Source of the DNA: Podarcis raffonei | Lineage: Eukaryota > Chordata > Lepidosauria > Squamata > Lacertidae | NCBI RefSeq assembly: GCF_027172205.1 | Contig: NC_070614.1 | Coordinates: 33,904,001 to 33,968,000, forward strand | Length of the DNA: 64,000 nt | Reading direction: 5' to 3' | Part shown: in pieces, positions 1 through 12,242 of the stretch | Position numbering within the stretch: position 1 is the first letter of the stretch | Layout of the letters: each line of letters starts with the position of its first letter | Notes under the pieces: generated by a model | The model's input: only the letters and a program-made list of their open reading frames with translations | What the model was told of the DNA's origin: nothing | Databases searched by the model: none | Translations under genes and position numbers: made by a program

Positions 1-69
1 ATTCATAAACACCCAAAAAACCCAAATATCCATTGGTTGTGCAGACTAGAGCAAAACACACCCACACAT

Positions 70-3000
70 TCATCCAGCCTTTCGTCTTATCAGCTGTTCC
101 TTATCGTTCAATTCAGGCCTTAAAACAATGATATAACATTTAGGGGAAAAGATGCACCCTAGCACCCCAGCACTGGAGGCTAAGATGGAAAAGATCTCCA
201 CAGCTACCATGTATTTTCCTTTAGTGCTTAGGTAGGAGGGAATAAAGGATAACCAAACACTGCAAAAGACCAACATGCTGAAAGTGATGAACTTGGCTTC
301 ATTGAAACTGTCAGGCAACTTCCTGGCAAGGAAAGCCACACTGAAACTGGCAATAGCCAGAAAGCCCATGTAACCCAGGACACAGTAAAACATAGTTACA
401 GAACCCTCATTGCATTCTAGAACAATTTCTCCATAAATTGAGTGCTTATCGACATCTGGGAATGGGGGAGAAAATGCCAACCACATAATACAAATGGTTA
501 CTTGAATAAAGGAGCAGGAAATCACAATGGAGTTGGCCAGCCTCTTCCCCACCCATTTCCTCATCCTGGATCCTGGTTTGGTGGCCATGAAAGCCAGAAT
601 CACTGTGATCGTTTTTGCCAGCACACAAGAAACAGCCACTGAGAAGATGATGCCAAAAACAGGTTGTCGCAGAAGACATGTCACCTTCTGAGGCTGTCCA
701 ATGAATAGCAATGCACAAAAGAAGCAGAGCAGGAGGGAGAGGAGGAGCATGTAGGTGAGGTCCCGGTTGTTGGCTTTGACAATGGGAGTGTTGTGGTGCT
801 TCAGAAACGTCCCTAGCACCAGAGCTGCGATGATTGAAGAGGAAAGCGAAAAACAGGCTAAACTGATCCCCAAAGGTTCTTCATAAGACAAGAAGCTTAT
901 TTCCTTCAGAATACATATATCCTGGTTTTTGTTGGGATAGTATTCATCTGGACATTTAAAACAGTCATTCATATCTGAAGAAGAAGCAATGGGTTATGAG
1001 GTTAATATTGGTGTCCTAAACCATACAATCCATGCTAATCTTGCATAGATTAAAGTTTATGTAGTCCTGTCATCCCAACAGACTCTAAGCAATTATTTAT
1101 CTATGAGAATTGGGCATTTTTGAATATATACAACAAAACCTCAAATGTAGTGCTTTACCAAGGACAATGTTACACGAGGTCCTGATTTTCCTCTGCCAAG
1201 GCAGTTCATCATGAAGGTTCAAGACATTTCAATAAAGCATTCTGCTCTTTTTTATTTTGCTTTACTCTTTATGCCATTAAAACAAAATCTTAATCAAAGG
1301 TGAATGAAAATGTAAACTTTCTTCTCAACTACTACATTGTGCTCTCTCTGTCTCCCTCCAGCAGCTGGAGGAGAAAAGGACAGAGGGTGAAGAAGGTGTG
1401 AAGGCCGCTCCCTGCAAGGCCCTTTCCACCTGGCCTAGGAGGTTGGTCCCACATTCACCCAGCCCTACTATGTTAAATATGTATTCCGTAGTTGACCTCC
1501 TTTGAAATGTTTTCTTTGAAACCATTAAGATAATATTTTAGTTTTATGTTATGTTTCTTTGACTTCATACTCTATAGTCAACTTTATTCAGATTGTTTTA
1601 TTTATGTTTTAATGATTCAATATGCTGTAAAACGCTTTGAGATATTTCTCAAAAATACAAAGCTGTAGGGAAATTTTTAAGAAAAGGAAAAGGAGAAAAG
1701 AAAGAGACCTTTGGGTATAGGGCGGTATATAAATTCAATAAATAAATCTTTCTTCTTTTTTAAAAGAATAAAACTGGTAACCATATTGTATGCATATATT
1801 TATGCTTATTCCCATTCCTCTGGATTACTGGCCATCTGCTTCCTATTTCTGTATGTGATATTGCTTACCCATCTGGTCTGAAATCTTCTCTTCTGGACAG
1901 GGAGTGCAATCGTAGCAACAAAATGGCTCCCCCTCCTTCATTTTCTTGCTTGAGCCAGGACTGCAACTCTCACTGCATACAGAAATAGGCCTTGCCTAAC
2001 CCATGAAACAAAAGAAAATATAGAGATGGGAATCTTTATGGTTCCAGTAGAGATGACTCCTATTCCTAGAAAAGTGGGCAGAGACCTGCCAAGATTCCAA
2101 TTCCCTCCCCAATCACCAAGGATGGTACAATCATATGAATACATTTTCTGTAACTGAGATGTTTTCTAGAGGTTCATGTCTAACACCCAGTAATAAAAAC
2201 CACAAGCAGCAGATTCTAACTTTGTCTGCAGAGAGGGAAGACAATTTAAAAAAGAAAGACCTTAAAGTATGACAGGCATAGCAATTGTCAGTTCCTTTTA
2301 CTCCCTTAGAAACTAAAGCAGGAGAAGCCTCAAGGCACAACAAGAAAAAAGCAGTTTCATGGCAGGCTTTTGACTGCCCATGATAAAGACTCTCCTCCCT
2401 GAAAGAGAGGGGAGTGGTTGTGGGCGGGAGCCCGAGCACCGCCCAGCAGGGGGCGTTGCCCCCTGCCTCCAGCTCACCTGGCTGGCACTCACGCCCCCCC
2501 GATGGCCACCCAACCAGGTGCCGTGGAGGGGGCGTGTTCAGCAGCCTTTTGCTAAAGACTCTCCTCCCTGAAAGAGAGGGGAGTGGTTGTGGGCGGGAGC
2601 CCGAGCACCGCCCAGCAGGGGGCGTTGCCCCCTGCCTCCAGCTCACCTGGCTGGCACTCACGCCCCCCCGATGGCCACCCAACCAGGTGCCGTGGAGGGG
2701 GCGTGTTCAGCAGCCTTTTGCTGCAGTGCCAGCCTCTCCCTGTGGGCCCGCGTACAAGCGGTGAGCTGCGGTCTTGCATCCAATCTTGGCCTTCCACATG
2801 GTGTTTGAGTTTCCTGGTTTTCGAGAAGAGGCATGCGTTGGGAGGAGCTGATGCCATTGCTGTGGGAGAAAGTAGCCAAGTTCGGCCCTCCCGACATCCT
2901 TGTGATTCATTTGGGGGAGAATGACCTTGCTAACAGAAGGAGTGTGGACTTGTTGTGGAGCATAAAAAGAGACTTGAATGCATTTGCAGCCTTGTGTCCC

Positions 3001-6000
3001 AGAACGACGGTGTTCTGGTCCTCCTTCCTGAAAAGAACTGTTTGGCGCGGTGCGCAAAGCTGTATGGCCATTGAAAGAACCAGGAAACTCGTAAACCGGG
3101 CGGTAGCCCGTTGAGTGCGCTTTATGTATGGCCAAGTCATTTATCATGACCGTATCCGGATCGGCGACCAAGCTTTATACCGGAATGACGGTGTCCACCT
3201 ATCGGATTTGGGGAACGACATTTAGTTAGCTAGTGTCATTAAAAGTATCTGGGATTGGTTGCAGCTTTGAGGGTATTGGCGGCGAGCCTTTGGCTCGGGT
3301 GGCGGTTAGGCATTGGAATAATGTGTTGTGTGTCGAAGTGCTAGGTGTGGCCATCGCCTATGCCTTCAATTTTTAGGGGTATTCCGTTAAAGGAATCTGG
3401 CGGTCGTGTATTCTGTCCGATGCCTGCTTGGCGGGAGGCCATGGCACGACCCTCGGTGACAGCAGGGGTGAGCCTATAGTTGGATTAGCATCAACAGGCT
3501 CCACCTACTGGTGAATAAACCCACTTGTTTCGATCCAATGCCTAAGCCAATACCTTTTCATTGCTGTAATCAATAAAGTTGTGGCCTTTTCTAGCCCATC
3601 AACCTTATATCACTTGTCCTTGTGTCTTCATTTCACTTCGCGGGGGTCGGGTCCTCGAACCACAAGCAAATAGACCCATGCGTTCTTCAGATGATTGTTC
3701 CTCTTTGCAAATTTGCATAGATCATCCCATCCCTAGCTTGTGTTTCTCTCTCTCTGTGTGTGTGTTTGTGTTTGTGTTTGTGTGTGTGTGTGAGAGAGAG
3801 AGAGAGTGTGTGTAAGAGATTGGTTTTATTTCCTTTTTTAACCAAAAGGTACAAGACAGGAGAAGAATTCTGAATCGGTTTCTTACTTCAGAAGGAAAGA
3901 AGTAAAAAGAAATGCTTCTAATTGCCTTTTTCATTGGGCTTTAGGAAGATGATAGAGTTAGGGCATTTCATTGGGCATTAGGAAGGTGATAGTGTTCTAA
4001 ATAGTGAAGTTCTGGTTTGATAGAGGCAAGCAAGAAATAATGTTTTCCACTTGATGGAAAGGTGGGGAACAAAAGAGGAGATTCTACCTGGTTTTCTCTC
4101 TTCCTTCATTTTCATAGAGCTGGTTTTAACCATGCTGCCAAAGATTATTTCATAAATAAAATGAATAAAGGCTACATATACTGGGGTACCTCGAGTTATG
4201 ATCTTAATTCATTCTGGACGTCCGTTCCTAACCTGTGGTGTGCTTTCGCTAATGTGGCCTCCCAATGACGCCGCAATGCCTGCATGCGATTTCCATTCTC
4301 ATCCTGGAGCAAAGTTTGTAACCCGAGGTACTATTTCTGGGTTAGCGGAGTTTGTAGCCCGAAGCGTTTCTAACCCGAGGTGTTTGTAACTCAAGGTACT
4401 AGTGTACTTTGGTCCTAATGATGGCATTTCAAATGTTTTGAATGAAAACCATCTTAAGTGATATTCAAAGATGGAGTGCTCTGAACCAACACAATGAAAT
4501 CACTGTGCATTACAAACTTTGGATCTCAACCAAAGATCATCATTTGACATATATTCTAAGCAAAAGATGAATATATTTAGCTCATTCAACAATTTCTCAA
4601 TAAATAAAATCTAGAACACTGCCCCAGTTAATAAATTCATGAAGTGTAATTTTCCTGACCAGCTCAAAAATCACTTCATACATCACAAAATCATTGTGGT
4701 CAAGTGAAATGATGTTTACAAACAGTACTGAAGTCAATGTTCACTCCAAACTGGATATCTTCCTACCTTATTAAACCGCCTATGCCATGTTATAACGTGT
4801 TCATGGATGGTGAACACTTGATGTGAAGAAGTCTGGGGATCCATCCTCCCAACTTTAATTTTATGAAAGGATTGGTTTAGGGAAACAATCCAATTAATAA
4901 CATCCAACCCAACTTTCAACTCCCCATTCTGGTTAAAGGAAACCTCATCTCCAGCACTATTATTAAATAATACACCTCTGAGGAAATGATGGAACTATAT
5001 ATTAAAAAGGAAATGAGAAGAAGAGGATGTGCATCAGTCTAACAAATAAATTCAATGGCAACATTTAAAAAAAAGAAAAAACAAACAAACAAAACTAAGG
5101 GAGATAATTTATTGAACAAACCATGAACTATTTCAGCACCAATGATACGGTGCTCTACTGGAAGAGAAAAATGGCTTCATTACCTTCCATGGCTGTTGAT
5201 TTTGAAATGACAACTGCCCTTGGTCCTTTAACATTCTTGATTTGAGTCTCCATGAGAACATGTCATGAACAGCATGTGCCATGGCATAAACAGCCATGTA
5301 GATACTGTAGCTGTGGCCAATCATGTTCATTTCAAAGAAAGGCCCAGGAAGAGTCCCCAGGTTTTCATCTCCAGTGCAGATATCCCCATCCACATCTTCT
5401 GCACCTGTACTTGGGAATGAACAGGCAAAGGCCTGCTGCCAGAAGTCCTTGATGAAATAATCTTCTTTTGAGGTGGTAGGTTTTCTGCCGACAGTAAATT
5501 GTTGAAATCCTGATATATCATTGGAGTGAATTGTGAAGGACAGAGCTCCGTGGATTATTTCTTTATCCCAAGTCCTTTGATAAACAAGAGAAGTCAGCTC
5601 CACCTGGGCTGTCAATATCCACACTGTACCCTTTGGGTTAATATTCCCATCTTCTTGCTCAGATAAATATGGAAGCCATCTCAGAAATATCATAGAATAA
5701 GATTCTCCGTAGAAGATCATCACATTGGCTTTGCTACTCATTACTTTATCACGAATTTTTGCACCCTGCTGTAATAAGTCTTTAAGATCAGTGACAAGAG
5801 ATAATTTGAATACTCTCTCTATAAAGGCAAAACAAATGCCACTAGAAGTAAACATTGGAACCACGGCTTGCACAAATCTTTCTCCGTTCTCAAGATCCAT
5901 GGTAAGGAGTCCAACCCAAGTCCACCTGAAATGCAGAAGTAAGGAGAGAATCCCCTCATACTGCAGGGCTTCCTGTGGGACCATTTGGTAGAAGGAAAGG

Positions 6001-8150
6001 CCTGGAGTTTTATCCTCCATGACTGGAGCAGGGCTATAGATGAGCTAAAAGGGATTGCAGAAAAAGAAAGAAAGAATAGGAATAGTTTTATGAATATATT
6101 CAGTCATTTTTATTCAACATTTCAAGTTACCCTTTGAGTAAGGACCATGTTGCTCCATCACTCAATACAAGATGCTGAAAATAATAATACTGAAATACTT
6201 CTTGAGTCTTTTGTGTTACTGTTGCCAATTAAGCGTACAAACCAAATAAAAGTGAAAATTGGAGGTTGAAGACTGTCACTATAAAGAAGAACTAGAAAGG
6301 TACCATGTTTCCAAGAAAAGAAGTGTCGTGCTGTATTTAAACCCTGGACATATCTGCTGTAGCTTTCTTTTTCAGTCAAAACACATTTCCCAGCTTCTGT
6401 TATAACATGGACTTTTACTCCCAGCATAAAGGCATACAGACACCCTTCTGCCAACATTTTGCATTCCCTGTTGATCCTATGCTACGGCACCACAAATCCT
6501 TAGTAAATGCAAATTTCCTTCATAAAGACATGCATACACCCTTCTGCCTTCATTCCTGCGAACACAATGTGGGCATAACATCAAATTTATGTAGTACAGT
6601 CTAGTAGGTATTAAATGCCGCAGGTGGGTTAATTTTACCATAGCCTCATGAATTCTCATCAAAGTGTTTTTTGATGGGATTTATGCTCCATAATGTTTTA
6701 CTCCACTTTTGTGAAGAACAATCCAAAACTGCCATTTTCAACTCTCACCGCACACCATCAGAAAAATCAATCCTCATATTTAAATGTGTCAGGCAATGAC
6801 GTTTACAATGCTGAGACTTTTGTAAATATTTTCCCAAAAGGTTGGTGACTGTTTGGGAAACACCCTGCATCATTAGCCTCTCTGCAAATTAAAAAGTATT
6901 TATTTGGTTTCCCCCAAATTGTATCAATAAATTCAAATTGCTTCCCCTGTATAAGAGTCTTGCTGACTTATTTAAGCATATTCTTAAATACCACACCAGT
7001 TCACATATTTTGGCCTCTGAACCACAGAGCGAAATATAGCAAACAATGCAACCATGGGAGGAAAACAGCAACTTTAAATCCATGATGCTCAGCACAGAGA
7101 TGGATACATTATACCTGTGGAATTTTATAGATATCCAAGACTGTTGCAGCATGAAGAGAGGTTAGGGGGTCCAGCCCCCCAATGACTGCTATCAAATGAT
7201 GATGGATGTCACATTTGTAGTTGGGGACCAATCTGTCTGGGCTGGACATTAGCAGCATTGTAGCATGATAGGTCCCTTTTGCAATGAAATAGCTGTCAAA
7301 TATGTGGAAGCCCAAGGTGGTATTGGGTAAGATCTGAGGGTTGTCATTGATCTCCTTCACTGCAAATTCCAAGGCCAGGATGTGCTGGTAATTCTTAGTC
7401 ACCACGCTGAAATGAGAATTGCACTCTGTATCCAAAAGATATCTCTCATTTTATAAATCACAATTATTGCATTCTCATCAATGTTTGCATTATGAAATAG
7501 TACAGTATTTTAAACCACATTTGAGGATGCAGTCCAGAGTGGTGTATAAAATTGCTTGCTTGGTTTTTTGTTTTTTTTTAAGTAAGTCCATTTGCCCCCT
7601 TTTAATGTGTTAAAAACATTTTTAGAACTCTGGAACATATAAAGGAAGAATACAAAATCTATCACACATCACTGAGATTCATTTCCATGATAAGATGGAT
7701 GACAACAGATTTCAAAATTAATCGATATGAAGCTAGGCTATGCCTATAAAAGTCAGTGAAAGAAATTTATCTTTATTATGTTCTATTATCTTGTTATTGG
7801 GAACAAGGAAGATATCCTTAATTGCATTATTTATATTTTTCCTTGTTGAAAATCAGTATGCCACGGCTTTCAGTATTCAGAGAAAGAAACTCAGAAAAAC
7901 AGAAAGAGATAAAGGAAAGAGCAACTCCTTACGCAAGCTCTTCGGGCAATGCCTGTGGGGGTTCTTTTGTGAAGGCTAATGCATTGGAAATGATGAAGCC
8001 GTGAGAAGCTAAGCCACCAAGAATGAGATCTCCTGACTGGTGATACTTATGAAGTGGTGGGTGTGGATCATGGACATGACACTTCACCATGAGAATCTTG
8101 CATGTCATTTCAGGAAGCAGTGTCAACAGCAACATAAGCAAAGTCGCCAT
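70..8150 (-). CDS. Vomeronasal type-2 receptor, complete six-exon gene (V2R-A)
   Basis: Class C GPCR expected to sense peptide or other non-volatile cues in vomeronasal neurons. Exons on the minus strand are 8150-7933, 7406-7115, 6044-5184, 4994-4767, 1995-1869 and 974-70; lengths 218, 292, 861, 228, 127 and 905 sum to 2631 nt (876 residues plus stop). All junctions are GT/AG and phases match (2, 0, 0, 0, 1). Exon 1 starts with a hydrophobic signal peptide ([15 protein letters not shown]). Exons 1-4 carry the Venus-flytrap ligand-binding domain ([33 protein letters not shown]). Exon 5 is the cysteine-rich linker ([11 protein letters not shown]). Exon 6 holds seven membrane segments and the family motifs [24 protein letters not shown] and [13 protein letters not shown]. 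The length is normal for V2Rs (about 850). Intron 4 is long because of repeats. The ATG was chosen because it opens the signal peptide and is conserved in the paralogues. Confidence 0.95.
1328..1760 (+). repeat. Old retroposon with A/T-rich tail in intron 5 of V2R-A
   Basis: The block starts near a GCAGCTGGAGGAG motif, runs through a CTGTAAA-CGCTTTGAG segment and ends in an ATTCAATAAATAAAT tail. The same block recurs at 11840-12242 in V2R-B and near 62760-63055 beside V2R-H, and a shortened form lies near 25773-25850 in V2R-E. It was therefore present before the V2R duplications. The family is not identified; the tail style is common in squamate LINE and SINE 3' ends. Confidence 0.5.
2385..2722 (+). 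repeat. 169-bp tandem duplication, two copies
   Basis: Units 2385-2553 and 2554-2722 read identically by eye and are GC-rich, ending in CAGCAGCCTTTTGCT. They lie in intron 4 of V2R-A directly before a retroelement fragment, inside a segment of about 1.8 kb (2192-4016) that V2R-B lacks. No reading frame or motif in them is recognisable as host coding sequence. Identity between the units implies a recent duplication or an array collapse. Confidence 0.85.
2723..3666 (+). mobile_element. Fossil of a DIRS/Ngaro-like retroelement with SGNH-hydrolase-like region
   Basis: The plus strand encodes a recognisable stretch with [22 protein letters not shown] and, further on, [12 protein letters not shown]. 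These are the GDSL/SGNH-hydrolase-like motifs carried by vertebrate tyrosine-recombinase retroelements. The 3' part (about 3290-3666) is a repeat that recurs at 36992-37780 and 40133-40517, with shared landmarks TTAGGCATTGG, ATTCCGTTAAAGGAATCTGG and TGCCTAAGCCAATACC. The copy is broken in more than one place and only part of an element is present. The assignment to DIRS/Ngaro rests on remembered motif similarity and is tentative. Confidence 0.55.
3744..3816. repeat. Compound TG/AG microsatellite
   Basis: Short CT runs, then GT and GTTT runs, then a GA run and GT again, within intron 4 of V2R-A. Confidence 0.9.
4179..4406. mobile_element. MITE with GGTACCTC termini, TA-flanked
   Basis: The left end reads TACTGGGGTACCTCGAGTTA and the right end AACTCAAGGTACTAGTGTA, a degraded inverted repeat flanked by TA. 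The related copy in V2R-B (13603-13813) lies at the same intron 4 position, so the insertion is older than the A/B duplication. TA flanks point to a Tc1/mariner-type non-autonomous element; the exact family is not identified. Confidence 0.65.
6045..7114 (-). other. Intron 2 of V2R-A, nothing further recognised
   Basis: About 1.07 kb of AT-rich intron, collinear with intron 2 of V2R-B (15481-16505) except for small indels. I see no coding exon, repeat family or RNA gene in it. Confidence 0.7.
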
Positions 8151-9329
8151 CCTGAGTTTGAAGGCAAATCTTCACTTGAGAAACATGACATTATTTCCAC
8201 AGAAAATTCCCTTATTTCAATGTCACCAGTTGCAAAGGCTGATTTAAATGTTTATTCAGTTTTTAAATAGGCCAGAACTCTGAAGTATAAATACCACTAA
8301 TCTCTAGCGGTAGTTATATATTCTTGTGTGCATACTTACCAAATAACAACTTTCCAGTTCGAATTCCACAGGGGTTTCAGCGTGCAACAAAATTAATTAT
8401 AGTCCTTGGTGTAATGACAGAGGAAAATAGTTACAAAGTCAACATTGGGGTTCCTCTGTATAACTGCAGAAGGAAAATTATTTGTTACATCTGAAGATTC
8501 CCCCGCACCTTCCACCTAGTTGAGTATCAAATGATACTATGGCTTGGATGAGGAAGGCAGCAAGGCTTCAGACGTATAACATCATAGTTTGGATTAATGT
8601 ACACTTAAACATGTATTTGGAGCAATGTGCTGAAGATTTAAAGGCAACTTACTAACACATACCGCAGCTTGTGGGGAGGGAGGCATTTTCTAAATAGGAA
8701 ATGTGGTGGAAATGTGGTGGGCGGGCTCATCAATGAAGTGGGAAAGCAGAGCGAGTCTTACTTTTAGAAGAGCAAGGCCTAATTGGTAGCAACCCAGCGG
8801 CTGAGTCCTTTCAATATGTAGCCTCAAATCCCTCCTTTGCCAGTTGTTTCTTGTCTTGCTTCTGAATGCCAGAGAAAGAACCCCTTAGCCTTTGGGAAGA
8901 CAGAGAGGGCACTGATGTAGGGTCCCAAGAAGCTTGCCCATGTCTGTAGCTTTACAAGGGTTTTGCTTGCTTGTTCCCTCTATTACATTACCTGTCCTCC
9001 CACTCAGGGGTGGGTTACAATAAATGAAGCAGTATTTTAAACAACTTAGCATTTAGCACAAATTAATGAGGATTCCACCAGAGCTCTGGAGCCTTGAGAG
9101 TTGACAACCCAGCAAGTCACTGTGTTTGCCTTAGTGCTTAGCACCAGGTGATTATAATACTGCTTACTCTATGAATTTAAGATCTTCTGGGTTTTTTCTA
9201 ATCTGCAGCCTTTATGGCCCATATTTCTTTACCATGTAATGCAATTCTTAGTGTATTTGAAGAGCTAGCGTATGGCATATCTACCATTGCAGGACATTAG
9301 TGGGGGGCTCCTTAGACTGTATGGATGGA
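8151..9329 (-). other. Upstream region of V2R-A, duplicated behind the extra exon 1 and in part behind V2R-D
   Basis: The region aligns with 19332-20980, apart from the SINE inserted there, and its first 450 bp or so aligns with 23246-23650. It should contain the V2R promoter. A TTTAAA-containing TATA-like site lies about 110-120 bp upstream of the ATG. No other gene is visible. Confidence 0.6.
8260..8272 (-). promoter_or_regulatory. Candidate TATA-like element of V2R-A
   Basis: On the minus strand the site reads CCTATTTAAAAAC, about 110-120 bp before the ATG. The same site is preserved upstream of the extra exon 1 (near 19430-19442) and is altered to a TTTGAAA form upstream of pseudogene V2R-D (near 23355-23367). 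Conservation and position are seen; promoter function is inferred. Confidence 0.35.
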
Positions 9330-9960
9330 AGGTGGCCTGCTCTTGATTGTTACACTCCCTCTGAAGGAAATTGTACACAACCTGGGAATAATTATCGATT
9401 CACTGCTGTCACTTGAAGCTCAGGTGTCCTTGGTGACCCAGTTGTGCTCCTATCTGGACAAGTAAGGCCTAATATCATTCGTCTATGCTTTGGTAACTTG
9501 TAAGTTAGATTATTGCAAAGTGTTATATGTGGGGCTGCCTCTAAAGATGGTTTGGAAACTACAGCTGGCATAGAATTCAGTAACCAGGTTTCTCACTGGT
9601 GCAATAAAGTTTGAGCATATAATACCAATCATGGCACAATTGCACTGGTTGCCCAGGCCAAATAAAAGTAATGGCTTTGACATAGTAGGCCTTCAGTTGC
9701 TCAGAACCACAATGCAACAAGGACTGCCTCTTCCCAAATGTACTGACCCAGACCGTGTGCTCATCATCTGAGGCTCTTCTTCCTGTGCCTGCTCCACAAG
9801 AGGTCCAGAAGGTGGCAACATGAGAACAGGCCTTTTCTGCTGTGGTTCCCAGATTGTGGAGTCCTCTCCCGAGGGTGTCTCACCTACTACCATCATTATA
9901 TATCTTTAGGCAACAGACAAATTCTTTCCTACATAACCAGGCCATGCACATTCATTATTT
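9330..9960 (+). mobile_element. Degenerate L2/CR1-like LINE remnant (RT C-terminal part)
   Basis: Plus-strand translation with several breaks gives LGIIIDSLLSLEAQVSLV, VTCKLDYCKVLYVGLPLK and HIIPIMAQLHWLP. These match the corresponding region of the nearly intact LINE at 26150-29665 (GVTLDSQLSMEAQV, DYCNALYVGLPLK, DLHWLP). The remnant recurs at 20980-21640 and 23650-24130, so it predates those tandem duplications. Confidence 0.8.
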
Positions 9961-10016
9961 GAATAAATTCTCTAAGCCCTAACTCTTAGAGTATAAGTTG
10001 CACAACTCTGATCAAG

Positions 10017-10271
10017 ATCATAGAATCATAGAATCATAGAATCATAGAGTTGGAAGAGACCACAAGGGCCATCAAGTCCAACCCCCTGCCAAGCAGGAAA
10101 CACCATCAGAGCACTCCTGACATATGGTTGTCAAGCCTCTGCTTAAAGACCTCCAAAGAAGGAGACTCCACCACACTCCTTGGCAGCAAATTCCACTGTC
10201 GAACAGCTCTTACTGTCAGGAAGTTCTTCCTAATGTTTAGGTGGAATCTTCTTTTGTGCATTGCTTTTTAG
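10017..10271 (-). mobile_element. CR1 LINE 3' fragment
   Basis: The left end is the reverse complement of the CR1 terminal 8-mer array (ATTCTATG/ATGATTCT style, seen here as repeated AGAATCAT). It is followed by GTTGGAAGAGACC and CATCAAGTCCAACCCCCTGCC, the hallmark amniote CR1 3' sequence. It is 5'-truncated, as usual for CR1. The collinear site at 21680-21690 (GATCAAGATCTGTTTTAGG) lacks it, so it arrived after that duplication. Confidence 0.9.
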
Positions 10272-10532
10272 ATGTTTTTTAGGTTCATGGGTTTGAAGAT
10301 GACTTGCTCTAAATAATTCAGGTTTATGGCCACATGTATATACATAAGGAGATCTTGCTACAGAGTGCAAAGGTTTTGTTTTTTAGGAAAGAGAGTGTGC
10401 ATATGTTTAAAAGATAGAGAGGTCCAAAGAAAATTGAAATAGAACAAATTTACCAATAAAAAAAATCATAAACACCTAAAAAACCCAAATATCCATTGGT
10501 TGTGCAGACTAGAGCAAAACACACCCACACAT

Positions 10533-12207
10533 TCATCCAGCCTTTCGTCTTATCAGCTGTTCCTTATCGTTCAATTCAGGCCTTAAAACAATGATATAAC
10601 ATTTAGGGGAAAAGATGCACCCTAGCACCCCAGCACTGGAGGCTAAGATGGAAAAGATCTCCACAGCTACCATGTATTTTCCTTTAGTGCTTAGGTAGGA
10701 GGGAATAAAGGATAACCAAACACTGCAAAAGACCAACATGCTGAAAGTGATGAACTTGGCTTCATTGAAACTGTCAGGCAACTTCCTGGCAAGGAAAGCC
10801 ACACTGAAACTGGCAATAGCCAGAAAGCCCATGTAACCCAGGACACAGTAAAACATAGTTACAGAACCCTCATTGCATTCTAGAACAATTTCTCCATAAA
10901 TTGAGTGCTTATCGACATCTGGGAATGGGGGAGAAAATGCCAACCACATAATACAAATGGTTACTTGAATAAAGGAGCAGGAAATCACAATGGAGTTGGC
11001 CAGCCTCTTCCCCACCCATTTCCTCATCCTGGATCCTGGTTTGGTGGCCATGAAAGCCAGAATCACTGTGATCGTTTTTGCCAGCACACAAGAAACAGCC
11101 ACTGAGAAGATGATGCCAAAAACAGGTTGTCGCAGAAGACATGTCACCTTCTGAGGCTGTCCAATGAATAGCAATGCACAAAAGAAGCAGAGCAGGAGGG
11201 AGAGGAGGAGCATGTAGGTGAGGTCCCGGTTGTTGGCTTTGACAATGGGAGTGTTGTGGTGCTTCAGAAACGTCCCTAGCACCAGAGCTGCGATGATTGA
11301 AGAGGAAAGCGAAAAACAGGCTAAACTGATCCCCAAAGGTTCTTCATAAGACAAGAAGCTTATTTCCTTCAGAATACATATATCCTGGTTTTTGTTGGGA
11401 TAGTATTCATCTGGACATTTAAAACAGTCATTCATATCTGAAGAAGAAGCAATGGGTTATGAGGTTAATATTGGTGTCCCAAACCATACAATCCATGCTA
11501 ATCTTGCATAGATTAAAGTTTATGTAGTCCTGTCATCCCAACAGACTCTAAGCAATTATTTATCTATGAGAATTGGGCATTTTTGAATATATACAACAAA
11601 ACCTCAAATGTAGTGCTTTACCAAGGACAATGTTACACGAGGTCCTGATTTTCCTCTGCCAAGGCAGTTTATCATGAAGGTTCAAGACATTTCAATAAAG
11701 CATTCTGTTCTTTTTTGTTTTGCTTTACTCTTTATGCCATTAAAACAAAATCTTAATCAAAGGTGAATGAAAATGTAAACTTTCTTCTCAATTACTACAT
11801 TGTGGTCTCTTCTGATGTCACACCTTTCTCTGTCTCCCTCCAGCAGCTGGAGGAGAAAAGGACAGAGGGTGAAGAAGGTGTGAAGGCCGCTCCCTGCAAG
11901 GCCCTTTCCACCTGGCCTAGGAGGTTGGTCCCACATTCACCCAGCCCTACTATGTTAAATATGTATTCTGTAGTTGACCTCCTTTGAAATGTTTTCTTTG
12001 AAACTATTAAGATAATATTTTAGTTTTCTGTTATGTTTCTTTGACTTCATACTCTATATTTAACTTTCTTCAGATTGTTTTATTTATGTTTTATTGAATT
12101 ACAAAGCTGTAAAGCGTTTTGAGATTTTTCTTAAAAATATAAAGTGGTACAGAAAAATAAATAAATAAAATAAGAAAGAGGCCTCTGGGTAAAGGGGGGG
12201 TGTACAG

Positions 12208-12242
<35 letters not shown>

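Noticed and set aside
442-642. 66-codon plus-strand ORF repeated identically at 10905 and 24807, with a related one at 38878 and 49529
   Set aside because: It is antisense to the conserved 7TM exon; its conservation follows from the receptor frame.
2385-2722. CRISPR-like direct repeats
   Set aside because: Only two adjoining 169-bp units, no spacers, vertebrate DNA.
2833-3114. Host SGNH/GDSL esterase gene
   Set aside because: No intact gene structure, it lies in an intron beside repeat-family sequence, and the motifs are those carried by retroelements.
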